From Mycobacterium sp. AT1 (lineage in GTDB: Bacteria > Actinomycetota > Actinomycetes > Mycobacteriales > Mycobacteriaceae), in the NCBI RefSeq assembly GCF_002043095.1, contig NZ_MVOC01000066.1, positions 22,247 to 86,246 of the forward strand: a stretch of 64,000 nucleotides of DNA. Direction: 5' to 3'. Shown piece after piece: positions 1 to 8,357 of the stretch. How positions within the stretch are numbered: the first letter of the stretch is position 1; every line of letters starts with the position of its first letter. The position numbers and the translations under genes were made by a program. The notes beneath the pieces are model-generated. The model made no database searches. It saw nothing but the letters and a program-made list of their open reading frames with translations, and was not told the DNA's origin.

Positions 1-1
1 C

Positions 2-1648
2 GTCACCCCGACGGCCACCCGCGACGTCACGACGGTCGTCGCCTCGACCGGTCCGGCCCACCAGCAGTCGAAGACGGTCAGTCGCACCGCGTCGGTCGAC
101 GCTCCCGCGCCGGCCTCCACAGCGAGGGCCTCGCTATTGTCGGCCCCGAGCTCGACTCCCACGGCGGCGGCGGTCACGGCCCTGGCGCCGGTCGTCGCAC
201 CACGACCGCAGACCCTGGTGACGGCCATCGCCGACTTCGTCGACGCCCTGTTCCGGCCGCTGCTCAATCCGATCAGCGGGTCACCGTTCCAAATTCCGAT
301 CCTGTCGGCCGTGTTGTCGTTGGTGCGCAACGAGTTCGAGCGGGCGTTCACCCCACGCCCCGCGCGGGTGGGCTCGCAGCCGGTGGTCACCCAAGTCGAC
401 CCGACCAAGCAGCACGTCCTGGTCATCGGCGTGGACGGGACCAACCTGAGCAGGATCCTGGCCGACGCCGAGAACGAGAACTTCCTCGACCTGATGGAGC
501 ACAGCACGACCGCCGCGTCGAGCATCGTCGGGCACACCACCATCTCCAACCCGTCCTGGACGTCGATCCTGACCGGGGTGTGGGGTGAGCGGACGGGCGT
601 GATCAACAACGTCTTCACACCATGGACCTACGACAAATGGCCGACGGTGTTCGACCAACTCGAGGGGATCGACCGGGACGTCAAGACGATGACCGTGGCC
701 AACTGGAATGTCATCAACGCCATCTCGGGCGCAGGCAAGTATGGGGCCGACGTCAACACCTTCGTGTCGCAGGTTCCCGGTGACAAGAACTGGATCGACA
801 CCGACGACGCCGTCGCCAACGAGACGATCGCCGCGCTGACGGCCGCCAACACCCCCAACTTCCTCTTCTCCTACTTCGTCGGGGTCGACGAGAACGGGCA
901 CATGTACGGCGGTGCGTCGGAGGAATACAAGTTGGCCATTCAGAACATGGACGACAACCTCGGTCTGATCCGGGCCGCGATCGCCGACCGTGAGGCCGCG
1001 GGCGAGGACTGGACCATCATCGTCGTCACCGACCATGGCCATCAGCCGCAGGTGGGCTTCGGGCACGGGTTCCAATCACCGGATGAGACGGCGACTTTCG
1101 TCATCGCCAACGGCAGCGCCTTCACCGCAGGCGACGTCAACTCCGAGTACGAGATCGTCGACACGACGCCGACCGTGGTGAGCCTCTTCGGTGGCACGCC
1201 GAGGCCGAGATCCGACGGTGTGCCCCTGACGTCACTCGGCGGCGGCAGCACGCATCCAATTGATGTGAAGGCGGCGTTGCTGGCCGCGATCGCGCAGAAC
1301 GACTACCCCGACCTCGTCACCAACGTGACGCTGGGCATCCGCACGATCTTCGCCACGATTCCGTACTACGTCTACACGTTCGGCAACGACAGCGCCGCGG
1401 GCCTGCCGAGTTTCCTGGTGGTCCCGGTGAAGGTCCTCTTCGACGGTCTGTACGTGATCACCAACGTGCCCGCTCAGGTCGTCGCCTTCCTGACCGGTGT
1501 CAGCGGCGCTCGTATCTTCCCCATCCTGCCGCCTGCCCAACCGATGTTCCCGCCGTCCGAGGGGGCCACGCTAATGAGCGCTCTGGTCTGCGGTGGCGGG
1601 TCCGGCGTCCCCGCGGACGCCTGGTGCGGCGCGGAAAGCGTCGCGTAA
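2..1648 (+). CDS. Alkaline-phosphatase-superfamily protein (type I phosphodiesterase/pyrophosphatase-like), 5' partial
   Basis: The reading frame enters from the left edge with no stop, so the true N-terminus lies outside the window; the first possible in-window start (TTG at 137) has no convincing ribosome site. The in-window N-terminal part is Ala/Thr/Pro-rich and looks like a secreted-protein linker. The catalytic part has a VIGVDG metal-binding start (about nt 420-440), an NPSWTSILTG segment whose Thr is the expected nucleophile, and a TDHGH...GHG metal cluster near nt 1030-1065. These are features of the phosphodiesterase/nucleotide pyrophosphatase branch of the alkaline phosphatase fold. 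The substrate is unknown and an extracytoplasmic location is inferred. The next gene lies 113 bp downstream. Confidence 0.8.
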   Translation, partial: VTPTATRDVTTVVASTGPAHQQSKTVSRTASVDAPAPASTARASLLSAPSSTPTAAAVTALAPVVAPRPQTLVTAIADFVDALFRPLLNPISGSPFQIPILSAVLSLVRNEFERAFTPRPARVGSQPVVTQVDPTKQHVLVIGVDGTNLSRILADAENENFLDLMEHSTTAASSIVGHTTISNPSWTSILTGVWGERTGVINNVFTPWTYDKWPTVFDQLEGIDRDVKTMTVANWNVINAISGAGKYGADVNTFVSQVPGDKNWIDTDDAVANETIAALTAANTPNFLFSYFVGVDENGHMYGGASEEYKLAIQNMDDNLGLIRAAIADREAAGEDWTIIVVTDHGHQPQVGFGHGFQSPDETATFVIANGSAFTAGDVNSEYEIVDTTPTVVSLFGGTPRPRSDGVPLTSLGGGSTHPIDVKAALLAAIAQNDYPDLVTNVTLGIRTIFATIPYYVYTFGNDSAAGLPSFLVVPVKVLFDGLYVITNVPAQVVAFLTGVSGARIFPILPPAQPMFPPSEGATLMSALVCGGGSGVPADAWCGAESVA

Positions 1649-1715
1649 AGCCGCACTCGCAGAAAACGCCTCGGGTGAACGCGTTTGAGACGGGCGCTTA
1701 CGTGGAACCTACTTA

Positions 1716-1750
1716 CCTAGAGTAACGAACTGTTACTCGACGACTCTAGG
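1716..1750. promoter_or_regulatory. Nested inverted repeats upstream of a small secreted-protein gene
   Basis: An outer repeat CCTAGAGT (1716-1723) is matched by ACTCTAGG (1743-1750). Inside it lies AGTAAC (1721-1726), five bases, GTTACT (1732-1737). The element sits directly before the ribosome site (AGGAGA, 1748-1753) of the gene starting at 1762, so it could be an operator or a 5'-UTR hairpin that hides the ribosome site. Its function is inferred from position only. Confidence 0.4.
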
Positions 1751-1761
1751 AGAAGCCGCAC

Positions 1762-1983
1762 ATGAAGATCTTCGCCGTCATCGGAGGAAGCGCCGCCGTC
1801 ACCGCCGCCGCCATCGGAATCGCCGTCCTGCAGGGACCAGCCAGCAGCGGCGCCGTTGCGGGTGACATGGAGACCGGGGTGACCATGACGCAGTCCTCGC
1901 CCGCCCCGACCGAGATGTCGGTCGCCCCCCAGATCACGGGTCCGGCCGCGCTGCCGCCCGAAGAGCAGGGTCTTCCCGGCTGA
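1762..1983 (+). CDS. Small secreted/anchored hypothetical protein
   Basis: 73 residues. The first 22 or so form a hydrophobic signal-like helix with a single Lys after Met. The rest is a short Thr/Pro/Ala-rich tail ending in the segment LPPEEQGLPG, which resembles a family of very small mycobacterial exported proteins I recognise by appearance but cannot name. AGGAGA lies 8 bases before the ATG. There is no catalytic motif and no Cys, so disulfides and lipidation are excluded. Function unknown. It follows an unusual nested inverted repeat and lies between two unrelated genes. Confidence 0.6.
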   Translation: MKIFAVIGGSAAVTAAAIGIAVLQGPASSGAVAGDMETGVTMTQSSPAPTEMSVAPQITGPAALPPEEQGLPG

Positions 1984-2024
1984 TTCGGTCGATACCGCGG
2001 GCGCGATGCGGTAGGCAGTAACGC

Positions 2025-2285
2025 ATGGACGCACGAAGCGAGATGACCGTATTCGGTCAGCAATACGAGACGCCGGACGGCGCAACCGTCATCCCGGTGT
2101 CCAAGCCAGTCGGCGTTTTCGTCGTCAAGGACGGCAAGCCCATCTGGTCACCCGCGACGGACGACACCCGCATCGCGCTGATGGGGATCCTCGTCGGGTT
2201 GATCGCGACGCTGCTCGCCGGGGTCGCCATGGTCCGCAGACCGCCGTGGCCCGATCTGCACGGTGAGGTGTCCAAGCACCTCTAG
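2025..2285 (+). CDS. Small membrane protein resembling a shortened GerW/YtfJ-family protein
   Basis: 86 residues. The N-terminal half carries a VFGQQYE...TVIPVSKP block, then a VGVFVVKDG block, then one transmembrane helix (residues about 50-70) and a short basic tail. GerW/YtfJ-like actinobacterial proteins have these same blocks in this order, but separated by a long glycine-rich stretch. Here that stretch is missing and the blocks are nearly joined. Family assignment is by pattern and uncertain; no function is known. The start was chosen as the first ATG after an in-frame stop; an internal ATG at 2043 is possible. Confidence 0.5.
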   Translation: MDARSEMTVFGQQYETPDGATVIPVSKPVGVFVVKDGKPIWSPATDDTRIALMGILVGLIATLLAGVAMVRRPPWPDLHGEVSKHL

Positions 2286-2289
2286 CCGG

Positions 2290-3117
2290 TCAATCCTGAA
2301 CGGCCTTCGCCAGCGCCACGTACATGGTGAGTTGGGCTGGGCCAGAAGGTGATTGGGTCCGAAGCGCTCGCACCGCCTGGTGCACCACGCGAACGAGGAC
2401 CCACGATCGTGCACGCGCCTCGTCGAAGCCGGCCGCCTCGACGAGGGCGTGCAAGCGCGTGCGGATGCCGCCGCGAACGTATCCCTCGAGTTCGTCCCAG
2501 CGGTGCCAGAGCATGGGAGCGATCTCGAAGTGCGGGTCGCCGTTCAGGGGTTTGGGTCCGATTGTCAACCAGGGTTCACGTTCGCCGGCGAGCACCTTCC
2601 GGTAGTGCAGATCGCCATGCAGAACGACGCCGGCGTCTGGGTCTGAGGTCAGCTCGCGCGCCGCGGAGATTGCCTGCTCCACCAGCCGATGAGGGATCGG
2701 CGCGCCGCGGGGAAGGTCCTCGAAGTCACGCACCCATTGCTCGACAACGGTTGCCAGGGAACGCAATTGGGGCAGAGCTGGAACGTGAATCCGCCGGTAT
2801 AGTGCCGCCACCACCTCGCAGGCCTCGACGTCCCACAGCGTGTCGAGACTCTGGGTGCTCAGCCGCTCCACCAGCAGGGCGTGGCGGTGCGGGTCGGCCC
2901 GCAGCAGGCGAACCGCTCCGACACCGCCCCAGCGTCGGAGCGCGAGGTGCTCGTGTTCGGATTCGACGGCGGGGGAGGCGATCTTGAGGACCGCGGGCGT
3001 GTCGTCCGACGTGCGCACTGCCACCACGGTTGACGCGGCCCCGTGCATCACCGGTCCCTCGGCGGTGAGCTCCCATTCGTCGAGCTGGCTGCGGACGCCG
3101 GGTGGGAGGTCGGTCAC
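2290..3117 (-). CDS. Aminoglycoside phosphotransferase (APH(6)/hydroxyurea-kinase-like) homologue, probable pseudokinase
   Basis: 275 residues, the family's usual length, without a stop or frameshift. The APH fold is visible: VLKIAS (ATP-site Lys), LLVERL hinge, VVLHGDLH catalytic loop and PKPLNGDPHFE. Functional enzymes have Asn a few residues after HGDLH and Asp before PKP, and both bind Mg-ATP. Here the Asn position is Lys (codon AAG at 2596-2598) and the Asp is Gly (codon GGA at 2557-2559). The catalytic Asp of HGD is kept. The protein may have lost kinase activity and become a binding protein, or be decaying. It diverges from the oxidoreductase gene at 3219 with a shared intergenic region of about 100 bp. 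Confidence 0.8.
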   Translation of the reverse strand: MTDLPPGVRSQLDEWELTAEGPVMHGAASTVVAVRTSDDTPAVLKIASPAVESEHEHLALRRWGGVGAVRLLRADPHRHALLVERLSTQSLDTLWDVEACEVVAALYRRIHVPALPQLRSLATVVEQWVRDFEDLPRGAPIPHRLVEQAISAARELTSDPDAGVVLHGDLHYRKVLAGEREPWLTIGPKPLNGDPHFEIAPMLWHRWDELEGYVRGGIRTRLHALVEAAGFDEARARSWVLVRVVHQAVRALRTQSPSGPAQLTMYVALAKAVQD

Positions 3118-3218
3118 CCACGAATGGTGACACGGCCGACGGGATGAATTTGCGCCGTCCCATCCGTTCTGACCGCCGAGCAGGTGCCGTCGCCGGACGG
3201 ACCGGGAAGAGGCCCAGC

Positions 3219-3977
3219 GTGAGGATCGTCGTCGTCGGAGGAACCGGTCAGGTTGGCTCGAAGCTGGTCAAGACGTTGATCGCGGACGGTCACGAGGCCG
3301 TGGCAGCCGCGCCGTCGACCGGCGTCGACTGCCTGACCGGTGAGGGCCTGGCGGCGGCGCTCGCCGGCGCGTCGGCAGTGGTCGACGTGTCGAATTCGCC
3401 GTCCACCGAGGACGAGGCGGCGCTGGAGTTCTTCCGCCGGTCGACCACCCACCTGCTCGAGGCGGAGGCCGACGCGCGCGTCGGCCATCACGTGGTGTTG
3501 TCTGTGGTGGGCACCGACCGCTCTGCGCCGCAGAGCGGTTACTCCCGGGCGAAGTCGACGCAGGAAGCGCTCGTCGCCGCCGGGCCGATCCCGTACACGA
3601 TCGTGCGGGCGACGCAGTTCTTCGAATTCCTCAAGACGATCGCCGATTCGGCAACGGTGGACGCGACGGTGCGGTTGCCTGCCGTGCTGATTCGACCGAT
3701 GGCCGCCGCCGACGTCGCACGCGCCCTCGCCGCCGCCACGCTCGGCGAGCCGCGCAACGGCATCGTGGAGGTCGGCGGACCGCGGGAATTCGCGCTGCCG
3801 GAACTGATTCGGACGGGGCTCACCGCCCGTGGCGACGCTCGTCAGGTGGTCGTCGACCCTGCTGCGAAGTACCTGGGGCTCGCCGTCGAGGAGCGCACCC
3901 TGCTTCCCGGCGATGGGGTCGTCGCCTACGACGTCCGTTTCGAGGACTGGATCATCGAAACGGCAGCCAAGGGTTAG
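3219..3977 (+). CDS. NAD(P)H-binding NmrA/SDR-like oxidoreductase
   Basis: 252 residues from a GTG start. I chose it because the Rossmann motif VVVGGTGQVG follows at once and GGAAGAGG lies just upstream; a longer version from 3102 would add a basic, non-conserved leader. Beta1-GGTGxxG gives the NAD(P) site. A YSRAKSTQE segment near residue 110 resembles the atypical-SDR YxxxK region, and VRATQFFEF is typical of NmrA-like and NAD(P)H-binding proteins. Such proteins act as quinone/NAD(P)H-dependent reductases or redox-sensing regulators. The substrate is unknown. It diverges from the kinase-like gene and is followed by a LuxR regulator 65 bp downstream. Confidence 0.8.
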   Translation: MRIVVVGGTGQVGSKLVKTLIADGHEAVAAAPSTGVDCLTGEGLAAALAGASAVVDVSNSPSTEDEAALEFFRRSTTHLLEAEADARVGHHVVLSVVGTDRSAPQSGYSRAKSTQEALVAAGPIPYTIVRATQFFEFLKTIADSATVDATVRLPAVLIRPMAAADVARALAAATLGEPRNGIVEVGGPREFALPELIRTGLTARGDARQVVVDPAAKYLGLAVEERTLLPGDGVVAYDVRFEDWIIETAAKG

Positions 3978-4042
3978 TCGATCCTCGACGCGTCGTTACG
4001 ATCGGCGGGCAAGAGGGTTCACTCGAACAGACGCGGTGGTAG

Positions 4043-6814
4043 ATGTCGGGCAAGGATCTGCGCGGGCGCGCCGGTGAATGCGCGACGCTGCGGCAGGTGT
4101 TGTCGAGCGTCCGATCAGCCGAGAGCCGGACGCTCGTCATCCGTGGGGAGGCGGGGGTCGGCAAGTCGGCGTTGGTCGACTTCGTCATCGCTGAAGCCGA
4201 GGGCTTCCAACTGGTCCAGGTGGCCGGTGTCGAGTCCGACATGGAGCTTGCGTATGCGGGGTTGCAGCAGCTGTGCGCGCCCCTGATGGATCGCGTCGAC
4301 GAAGTGCCAGAGCCGCAACGCGAGGCGCTGTCGGTGGCCTTCGGCAGGGGAGTCGGACCCGCACCCGACCGCTTTCTCGTCGGGTTGGCGGTGCTCAGCT
4401 TGATGGCGGCGGCGGCCACCGATCGGCCGCTGCTCTGTGTCGTGGACGACGCGCAATGGCTCGACCAGGTGTCGGTGCAAACCCTCGGGTTCGTCGCGCG
4501 CCGCCTGATGGCCGAGCCTGTCGCCATGATCTTCGCGGTGCGCGACGGCGTCGCCGACGTCCTCGAGGGCCTGCCCGAGCTGAGGGTCGGCGGCCTCTCC
4601 GACGTCGAGGCGCGGGAGCTGCTCGAGTCGGTGGTCCTCGGCAAGATCGACGCGCGAGTGCGTGACCGCATCGTGGCGGAGACGCGTGGCATTCCGCTGG
4701 CTCTGCTGGAGGTGCCGCGCAACGTTTCCGCCGCCGAGCTGGCCGGTGGCTTCGGGACGGCGGTCCGGCGGACCTCCGCGGGTCAGATCGAGGACGGCTT
4801 CCTCAGGCGCATTCAGGCGCTGCCCGAGTCGACGCGGCGGCTGCTGCTCGTCGCCGCGGCCGAGCCGGTGGGGGACGCCGCCCTGTTTCTTCGCGCTGCG
4901 GCGCGGCTGGGGATCCCGGTCGACGCCCTCGCACCGGCCGAGGCCGCGGGAGTGATCGAATTCGGCAGGCGCATGCGGTTTCAGCATCCGTTGATGCGGT
5001 CGGCCGCCTACCGGGCCGCCGACCTGACCGAGCGCCGGGAGATCCACCGGGCGCTGGCCGACGCGACCGATCCAGAGGCGGCCCCCGACCGTCGGGCATG
5101 GCACGCCGCGAACGCCGCGTCGGGACCGGACGACGCGGTGGCCGCTGAACTGGAGACCTCCGCGGAGCGCGCCCAGAGCCGAGGCGGTGTGTCGGCGGCA
5201 GCCACGTTCCTCGAGCGTGCGGCGGTGCTGACCTCCGATCCGGTCCTGCGCGGGGCACGGGCCATCGCCGCCGCCCAGGCCAAGCGGGAAGCGGCCGCAC
5301 CCGAGGCGGCCTACGAGCTGCTCGCGATCGCCGAACTGGGGCCCCTGTCGGCGCTGCAACGGGCTCAGATCGCCCGGATGCGTGCACAGATGGACTTCAC
5401 GAGCAGCCGCGCCGGTGAGCCGGGGGCGCCGACGGCGGCCGACGCCGCGTGGCAACTCCTCACTGCCGCAGAACGACTCGACGGTCTCGCCGACGAATTG
5501 GCGCGGGACACGTACTTCGAGGCGCTCACCGCAGCCATGTACGCGGGTCGGCTCGGTGAGCCGGGCATGCTGTCGAGGGTGGCTAGGGCGGGCCGGTGGG
5601 CCGTCGGGCGCGTCGCAGAGTTGCAGCGTCCGATCGACTTTCTGCTGAGCGGCATGACGAGTCGAATCCTCGACGGTCCCGGCGCCGGTGCCGAACACAT
5701 GCGATCGGCGCTGGAACTGTGGAACGTCCACGGCGGCAACGACACTGGTCAGGCCGTGCAATGGCCTTTTCCGATCGCCCAGGAATCTGCCGCGCACGAG
5801 CTGTGGGACGACGCGGTCCTTCAGCAAATTGCGACCGACACGGTGCGCCGCGCCCGCGACACCGGCGCCTTGGCCGTGCTGCCGCCTGCGCTCGCCTATC
5901 GGGCCGGGGTGCACGTGTACACCGGTGAATTCGGCATGGCGCAAACCCTCATCGAGGAGGCCAACGCCATCACCGCGGCGACGGGTTACACGCCGGTGAA
6001 GTACCACTCCCTGAACCTCGCGGCGTGGCGGGGCGACCCCGACGAGGCCGTCGAGAGGCTCGCCGCCGCCGCTGCGGACGGAATCGCAAGGGGCGAAGGA
6101 CGACTCGTCGGCGTCAGTCGGTTCACCTCCGCGGTCCTCTTCAACGGGCTCGGCCGCTACGACGAGGCACTGGCCGCGGCCCGCGAGTGCTGCGAGTACG
6201 AGGATCTCGGGTTCTACGGGTGGAGCCTCTTCGAATTGATCGAGGCCGCAGCACATGTGGGTGATCACGAATCCGGTTCGTCGGCTCTGGCCCTCATCGA
6301 GCAGCGGCCGGGCGCAAGTGGCACCGACTGGGGATTGGGCGTGGTGGCTGCCGCCCGGGCCCTCCTGGCGACCGACGAGCGTGCCGAGGGGCACTTCGAG
6401 GAAGCCGTCGAGCGCCTCGACCGCGCCCGAGCGGCGCTGCACGGTGCGCGGGCCAGGCTGTCCTACGGCGAGTGGCTCCGGCGGGCGAATCGCCGCATCG
6501 ACGCCCGCAAGCAGCTGAACGTGGCGCACGAGGCGTTCACCCGGATGGGTGCGGCGGCCTTCGCCGAGCGGACTCGGCGCGAGCTGGTCGCCACAGGCGA
6601 GAAGGTGCGCAAGCGCGCCGTCAGCGCCAGCGGCGAGTTGACGGCCCAGGAGACGCAGATCGCCCGGTTGGCCGGCGACGGGCTCACCAATCAGGAGATC
6701 GGCGCCCAACTGTTCATCAGCACCCACACCGTGGAATGGCATCTGCGCAAGGTGTTCGTCAAGCTCGACATCTCCTCACGCCGGCAGTTGCGGACGATCT
6801 CCTGGGCGAGCTAG
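4043..6814 (+). CDS. Large LuxR-family ATP-binding transcriptional regulator (LAL type)
   Basis: 923 residues. Walker A GEAGVGKS is at residues 35-42 (Lys41) and Walker B VVDDAQWLD near 133-141, so the N-terminal third is an AAA/STAND-like ATPase. The middle (about 350-850) is Ala/Leu-rich and helical, as in TPR-like sensor regions of this family. The last 60 residues form a LuxR helix-turn-helix (ELTAQETQIARLA...LTNQEIGAQLFIS...VEWHLRKVF). LAL proteins are ATP-dependent activators with family-specific inducers; the inducer is unknown here. The length is typical (800-1000). Likely targets are neighbouring genes such as the nitroreductase 101 bp downstream, but this is only inferred. Long antisense frames across it are codon-bias shadows. 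Confidence 0.92.
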   Translation: MSGKDLRGRAGECATLRQVLSSVRSAESRTLVIRGEAGVGKSALVDFVIAEAEGFQLVQVAGVESDMELAYAGLQQLCAPLMDRVDEVPEPQREALSVAFGRGVGPAPDRFLVGLAVLSLMAAAATDRPLLCVVDDAQWLDQVSVQTLGFVARRLMAEPVAMIFAVRDGVADVLEGLPELRVGGLSDVEARELLESVVLGKIDARVRDRIVAETRGIPLALLEVPRNVSAAELAGGFGTAVRRTSAGQIEDGFLRRIQALPESTRRLLLVAAAEPVGDAALFLRAAARLGIPVDALAPAEAAGVIEFGRRMRFQHPLMRSAAYRAADLTERREIHRALADATDPEAAPDRRAWHAANAASGPDDAVAAELETSAERAQSRGGVSAAATFLERAAVLTSDPVLRGARAIAAAQAKREAAAPEAAYELLAIAELGPLSALQRAQIARMRAQMDFTSSRAGEPGAPTAADAAWQLLTAAERLDGLADELARDTYFEALTAAMYAGRLGEPGMLSRVARAGRWAVGRVAELQRPIDFLLSGMTSRILDGPGAGAEHMRSALELWNVHGGNDTGQAVQWPFPIAQESAAHELWDDAVLQQIATDTVRRARDTGALAVLPPALAYRAGVHVYTGEFGMAQTLIEEANAITAATGYTPVKYHSLNLAAWRGDPDEAVERLAAAAADGIARGEGRLVGVSRFTSAVLFNGLGRYDEALAAARECCEYEDLGFYGWSLFELIEAAAHVGDHESGSSALALIEQRPGASGTDWGLGVVAAARALLATDERAEGHFEEAVERLDRARAALHGARARLSYGEWLRRANRRIDARKQLNVAHEAFTRMGAAAFAERTRRELVATGEKVRKRAVSASGELTAQETQIARLAGDGLTNQEIGAQLFISTHTVEWHLRKVFVKLDISSRRQLRTISWAS

Positions 6815-6882
6815 GCCCGCACCCGTAGTCGCCGAAAACCACGAATCGTCAAGGGTTCGCGACCGCCCTCGCCGAGCCACGC

Positions 6883-6897
6883 TGAAGCCAGGCTTCA
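6883..6897. promoter_or_regulatory. Perfect 15-bp palindrome upstream of nitroreductase
   Basis: TGAAGCC-A-GGCTTCA is a perfect inverted repeat with a single central base, 18 bases before the nitroreductase ATG and just upstream of its ribosome site (AGGAAGGG, 6899-6906). The position suits a repressor operator or a hairpin in the leader. The regulator is not identifiable; the LuxR protein upstream or the sigma/MarR genes downstream are candidates by proximity. Confidence 0.4.
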
Positions 6898-6915
6898 CGA
6901 GGAAGGGCGATTGAG

Positions 6916-7584
6916 ATGGACGTATACGAGGCGGTCACCAGCCGGCGGTCGGTCCGCGGCTTCACCGACCAACCCGTTTCCAGGGACGTGCTCGAACGTG
7001 TCTTGAGCGCGGCGGCGTGGGCGCCGTCCGGGTCGAACATTCAGCCGTGGCACGTGTACGTGGTTACCGGCGAAACGCTCACGTCCTTGAAGAAGGCGGC
7101 CACTGAGCGGGTGGCCGCCGGTGAGCCCTGGGACGAGCGCGAATACGTGATGTACCCGCCGGCGCTGCACTCTCCGTACCGGGAGCGGCGGGCGTCGTTC
7201 GGCAGGGAGCGGTACAGCGCACTTGGCGTGGCCCGTGAGGATTGGGAGGCGAGGGCCAGGGCGGCGATCGCCAACTGGGACTGCTTCGGGGCGCCTGCTG
7301 CGCTGTTCTGCTATGTCGACCGGGAATTGGGCCTGCCGCAATGGTCGGACCTCGGGATGTACCTGCAGTCGGTCATGCTGCTGCTGCGGGCCGAGGGACT
7401 GCACAGCTGCCCGCAAATGGCGTGGTCACAGGTTCGGACCACCGTGGCCGACGTGCTGTCGCCGCCACCGGAGCTGGTCTTGTTCTGCGGAATGTCGATC
7501 GGCTACGAGGACCCGGCGGTCACCTACGTCAGAACGGGTCGAGAACCCCTCGAGTCCACGGTGACGTTCGTCGACCCCTGGTGA
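6916..7584 (+). CDS. Nitroreductase-family FMN-dependent oxidoreductase
   Basis: 222 residues. The N-terminal SRRSVRGFTDQPV motif binds the FMN phosphate, AAAWAPSGSNIQPWHVYVV is the second FMN-contact block, and the C-terminal half contains SDLGMYLQSVMLLLRAEGL and a SIGYEDP segment, all in family order and at the usual length. Members reduce nitroaromatics, quinones or enones with NAD(P)H as soluble dimers. A strong AGGAAGGG precedes the ATG. It lies between the LuxR regulator and an ECF sigma factor, which fits a stress or detoxification context, but the substrate cannot be read from sequence. Confidence 0.92.
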   Translation: MDVYEAVTSRRSVRGFTDQPVSRDVLERVLSAAAWAPSGSNIQPWHVYVVTGETLTSLKKAATERVAAGEPWDEREYVMYPPALHSPYRERRASFGRERYSALGVAREDWEARARAAIANWDCFGAPAALFCYVDRELGLPQWSDLGMYLQSVMLLLRAEGLHSCPQMAWSQVRTTVADVLSPPPELVLFCGMSIGYEDPAVTYVRTGREPLESTVTFVDPW

Positions 7585-7699
7585 GTCCACCACGGACGGA
7601 GCCGCGGTCCGACTACGGACTTTCAAGGGTTCGGTTCCTTCTCCCGACCGTGATTCTGAGGATGCACCTTCAGCGACACCGAACAGGGGACCTCTCGTC

Positions 7700-8314
7700 A
7701 TGACCATTGCCACCGCCGAGTCTCACCGGGAGTCCGACGCGGAACTGGCCGCGCGCTTCGCCCGCGACGCGGTCCCTCTGTTCGACGCCCTCGGTCGCCG
7801 TGCGCGTCGACTGACTCTCAACGACGCCGATGCCGAAGATCTGTTGCAGGACACGCTGTTGCACGCCTATCGGGGGTTCCGGTCGTTTCAGCCCGGCACC
7901 AATCTGAAGGCGTGGCTCTTCCGGATTCAGTACCACCGGTGGATCAGCGCGCACCGGTACAAGCAGCGGCGCCCGGCGGAGGTGACCGTCGACGACGTGG
8001 GCGAGCACGAGTCGGCCGGTGGTGCGGCACGGCTGTCCGCGGATCGGCCCTCGGCCGAGGACGAGGTGTTGGACATGCTGTCGGACAACGACATTCGTCG
8101 CGCGCTGGCGACGTTGCCGGATGGGACCCGCACGGTGATGTACTACGCGGGGGTGGCGGGGTACACGTATGCGGAGACCGCGGCCCTGATGGACATCCCG
8201 ATCGGCACAGTGATGTCGCGGGTGTCGCGCGGTAGGCAGCGCCTGCGCGTTGCGCTCGCTCACCTCGACCACGGTCAGACGGCATTCGTCGAGTCCGAAC
8301 GGCGTAGTGCCTGA
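7700..8314 (+). CDS. ECF-type RNA polymerase sigma factor
   Basis: 204 residues with region 2 (ARRLTLNDADAEDLLQDTLLHAYRGFRSF...LKAWLFRI) and region 4 (LATLPDGTRTVMYYAGVAGYTYAETAALMDIPIGTVMSRVSRGRQRLR), the complete two-domain ECF layout. No adjacent gene looks like an anti-sigma factor: the next gene is a MarR regulator and the previous a nitroreductase. Control is therefore by another route or by a distant partner. It resembles the SigH/SigR-type group in region 2, which often serves oxidative stress, consistent with the OhrR-like neighbour; this grouping is tentative. Confidence 0.9.
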   Translation: MTIATAESHRESDAELAARFARDAVPLFDALGRRARRLTLNDADAEDLLQDTLLHAYRGFRSFQPGTNLKAWLFRIQYHRWISAHRYKQRRPAEVTVDDVGEHESAGGAARLSADRPSAEDEVLDMLSDNDIRRALATLPDGTRTVMYYAGVAGYTYAETAALMDIPIGTVMSRVSRGRQRLRVALAHLDHGQTAFVESERRSA

Positions 8315-8332
8315 CGACACATTGTTAGTGCC

Positions 8333-8351
8333 CTAATTATTAGCGTACGAT
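8333..8351 (+). promoter_or_regulatory. marR promoter: -10 element and overlapping palindrome
   Basis: CTAAT-T-ATTAG (8333-8343) is a perfect AT-rich palindrome in otherwise GC-rich DNA, followed by TACGAT (8346-8351), a good mycobacterial -10. The ATG at 8358 lies 6 bases after the -10 with no ribosome site between, so the transcript is probably leaderless. The palindrome would fall in the promoter core, as expected for autorepression by the MarR protein encoded just downstream. Confidence 0.55.
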
Positions 8352-8357
8352 CAAAAT

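Noticed and set aside
4115..6742. 875-codon open frame on the minus strand
   Set aside because: Fully antisense to the LuxR-type regulator and with Arg/Gly/His/Pro-rich composition typical of GC-bias shadow frames; no family signature.
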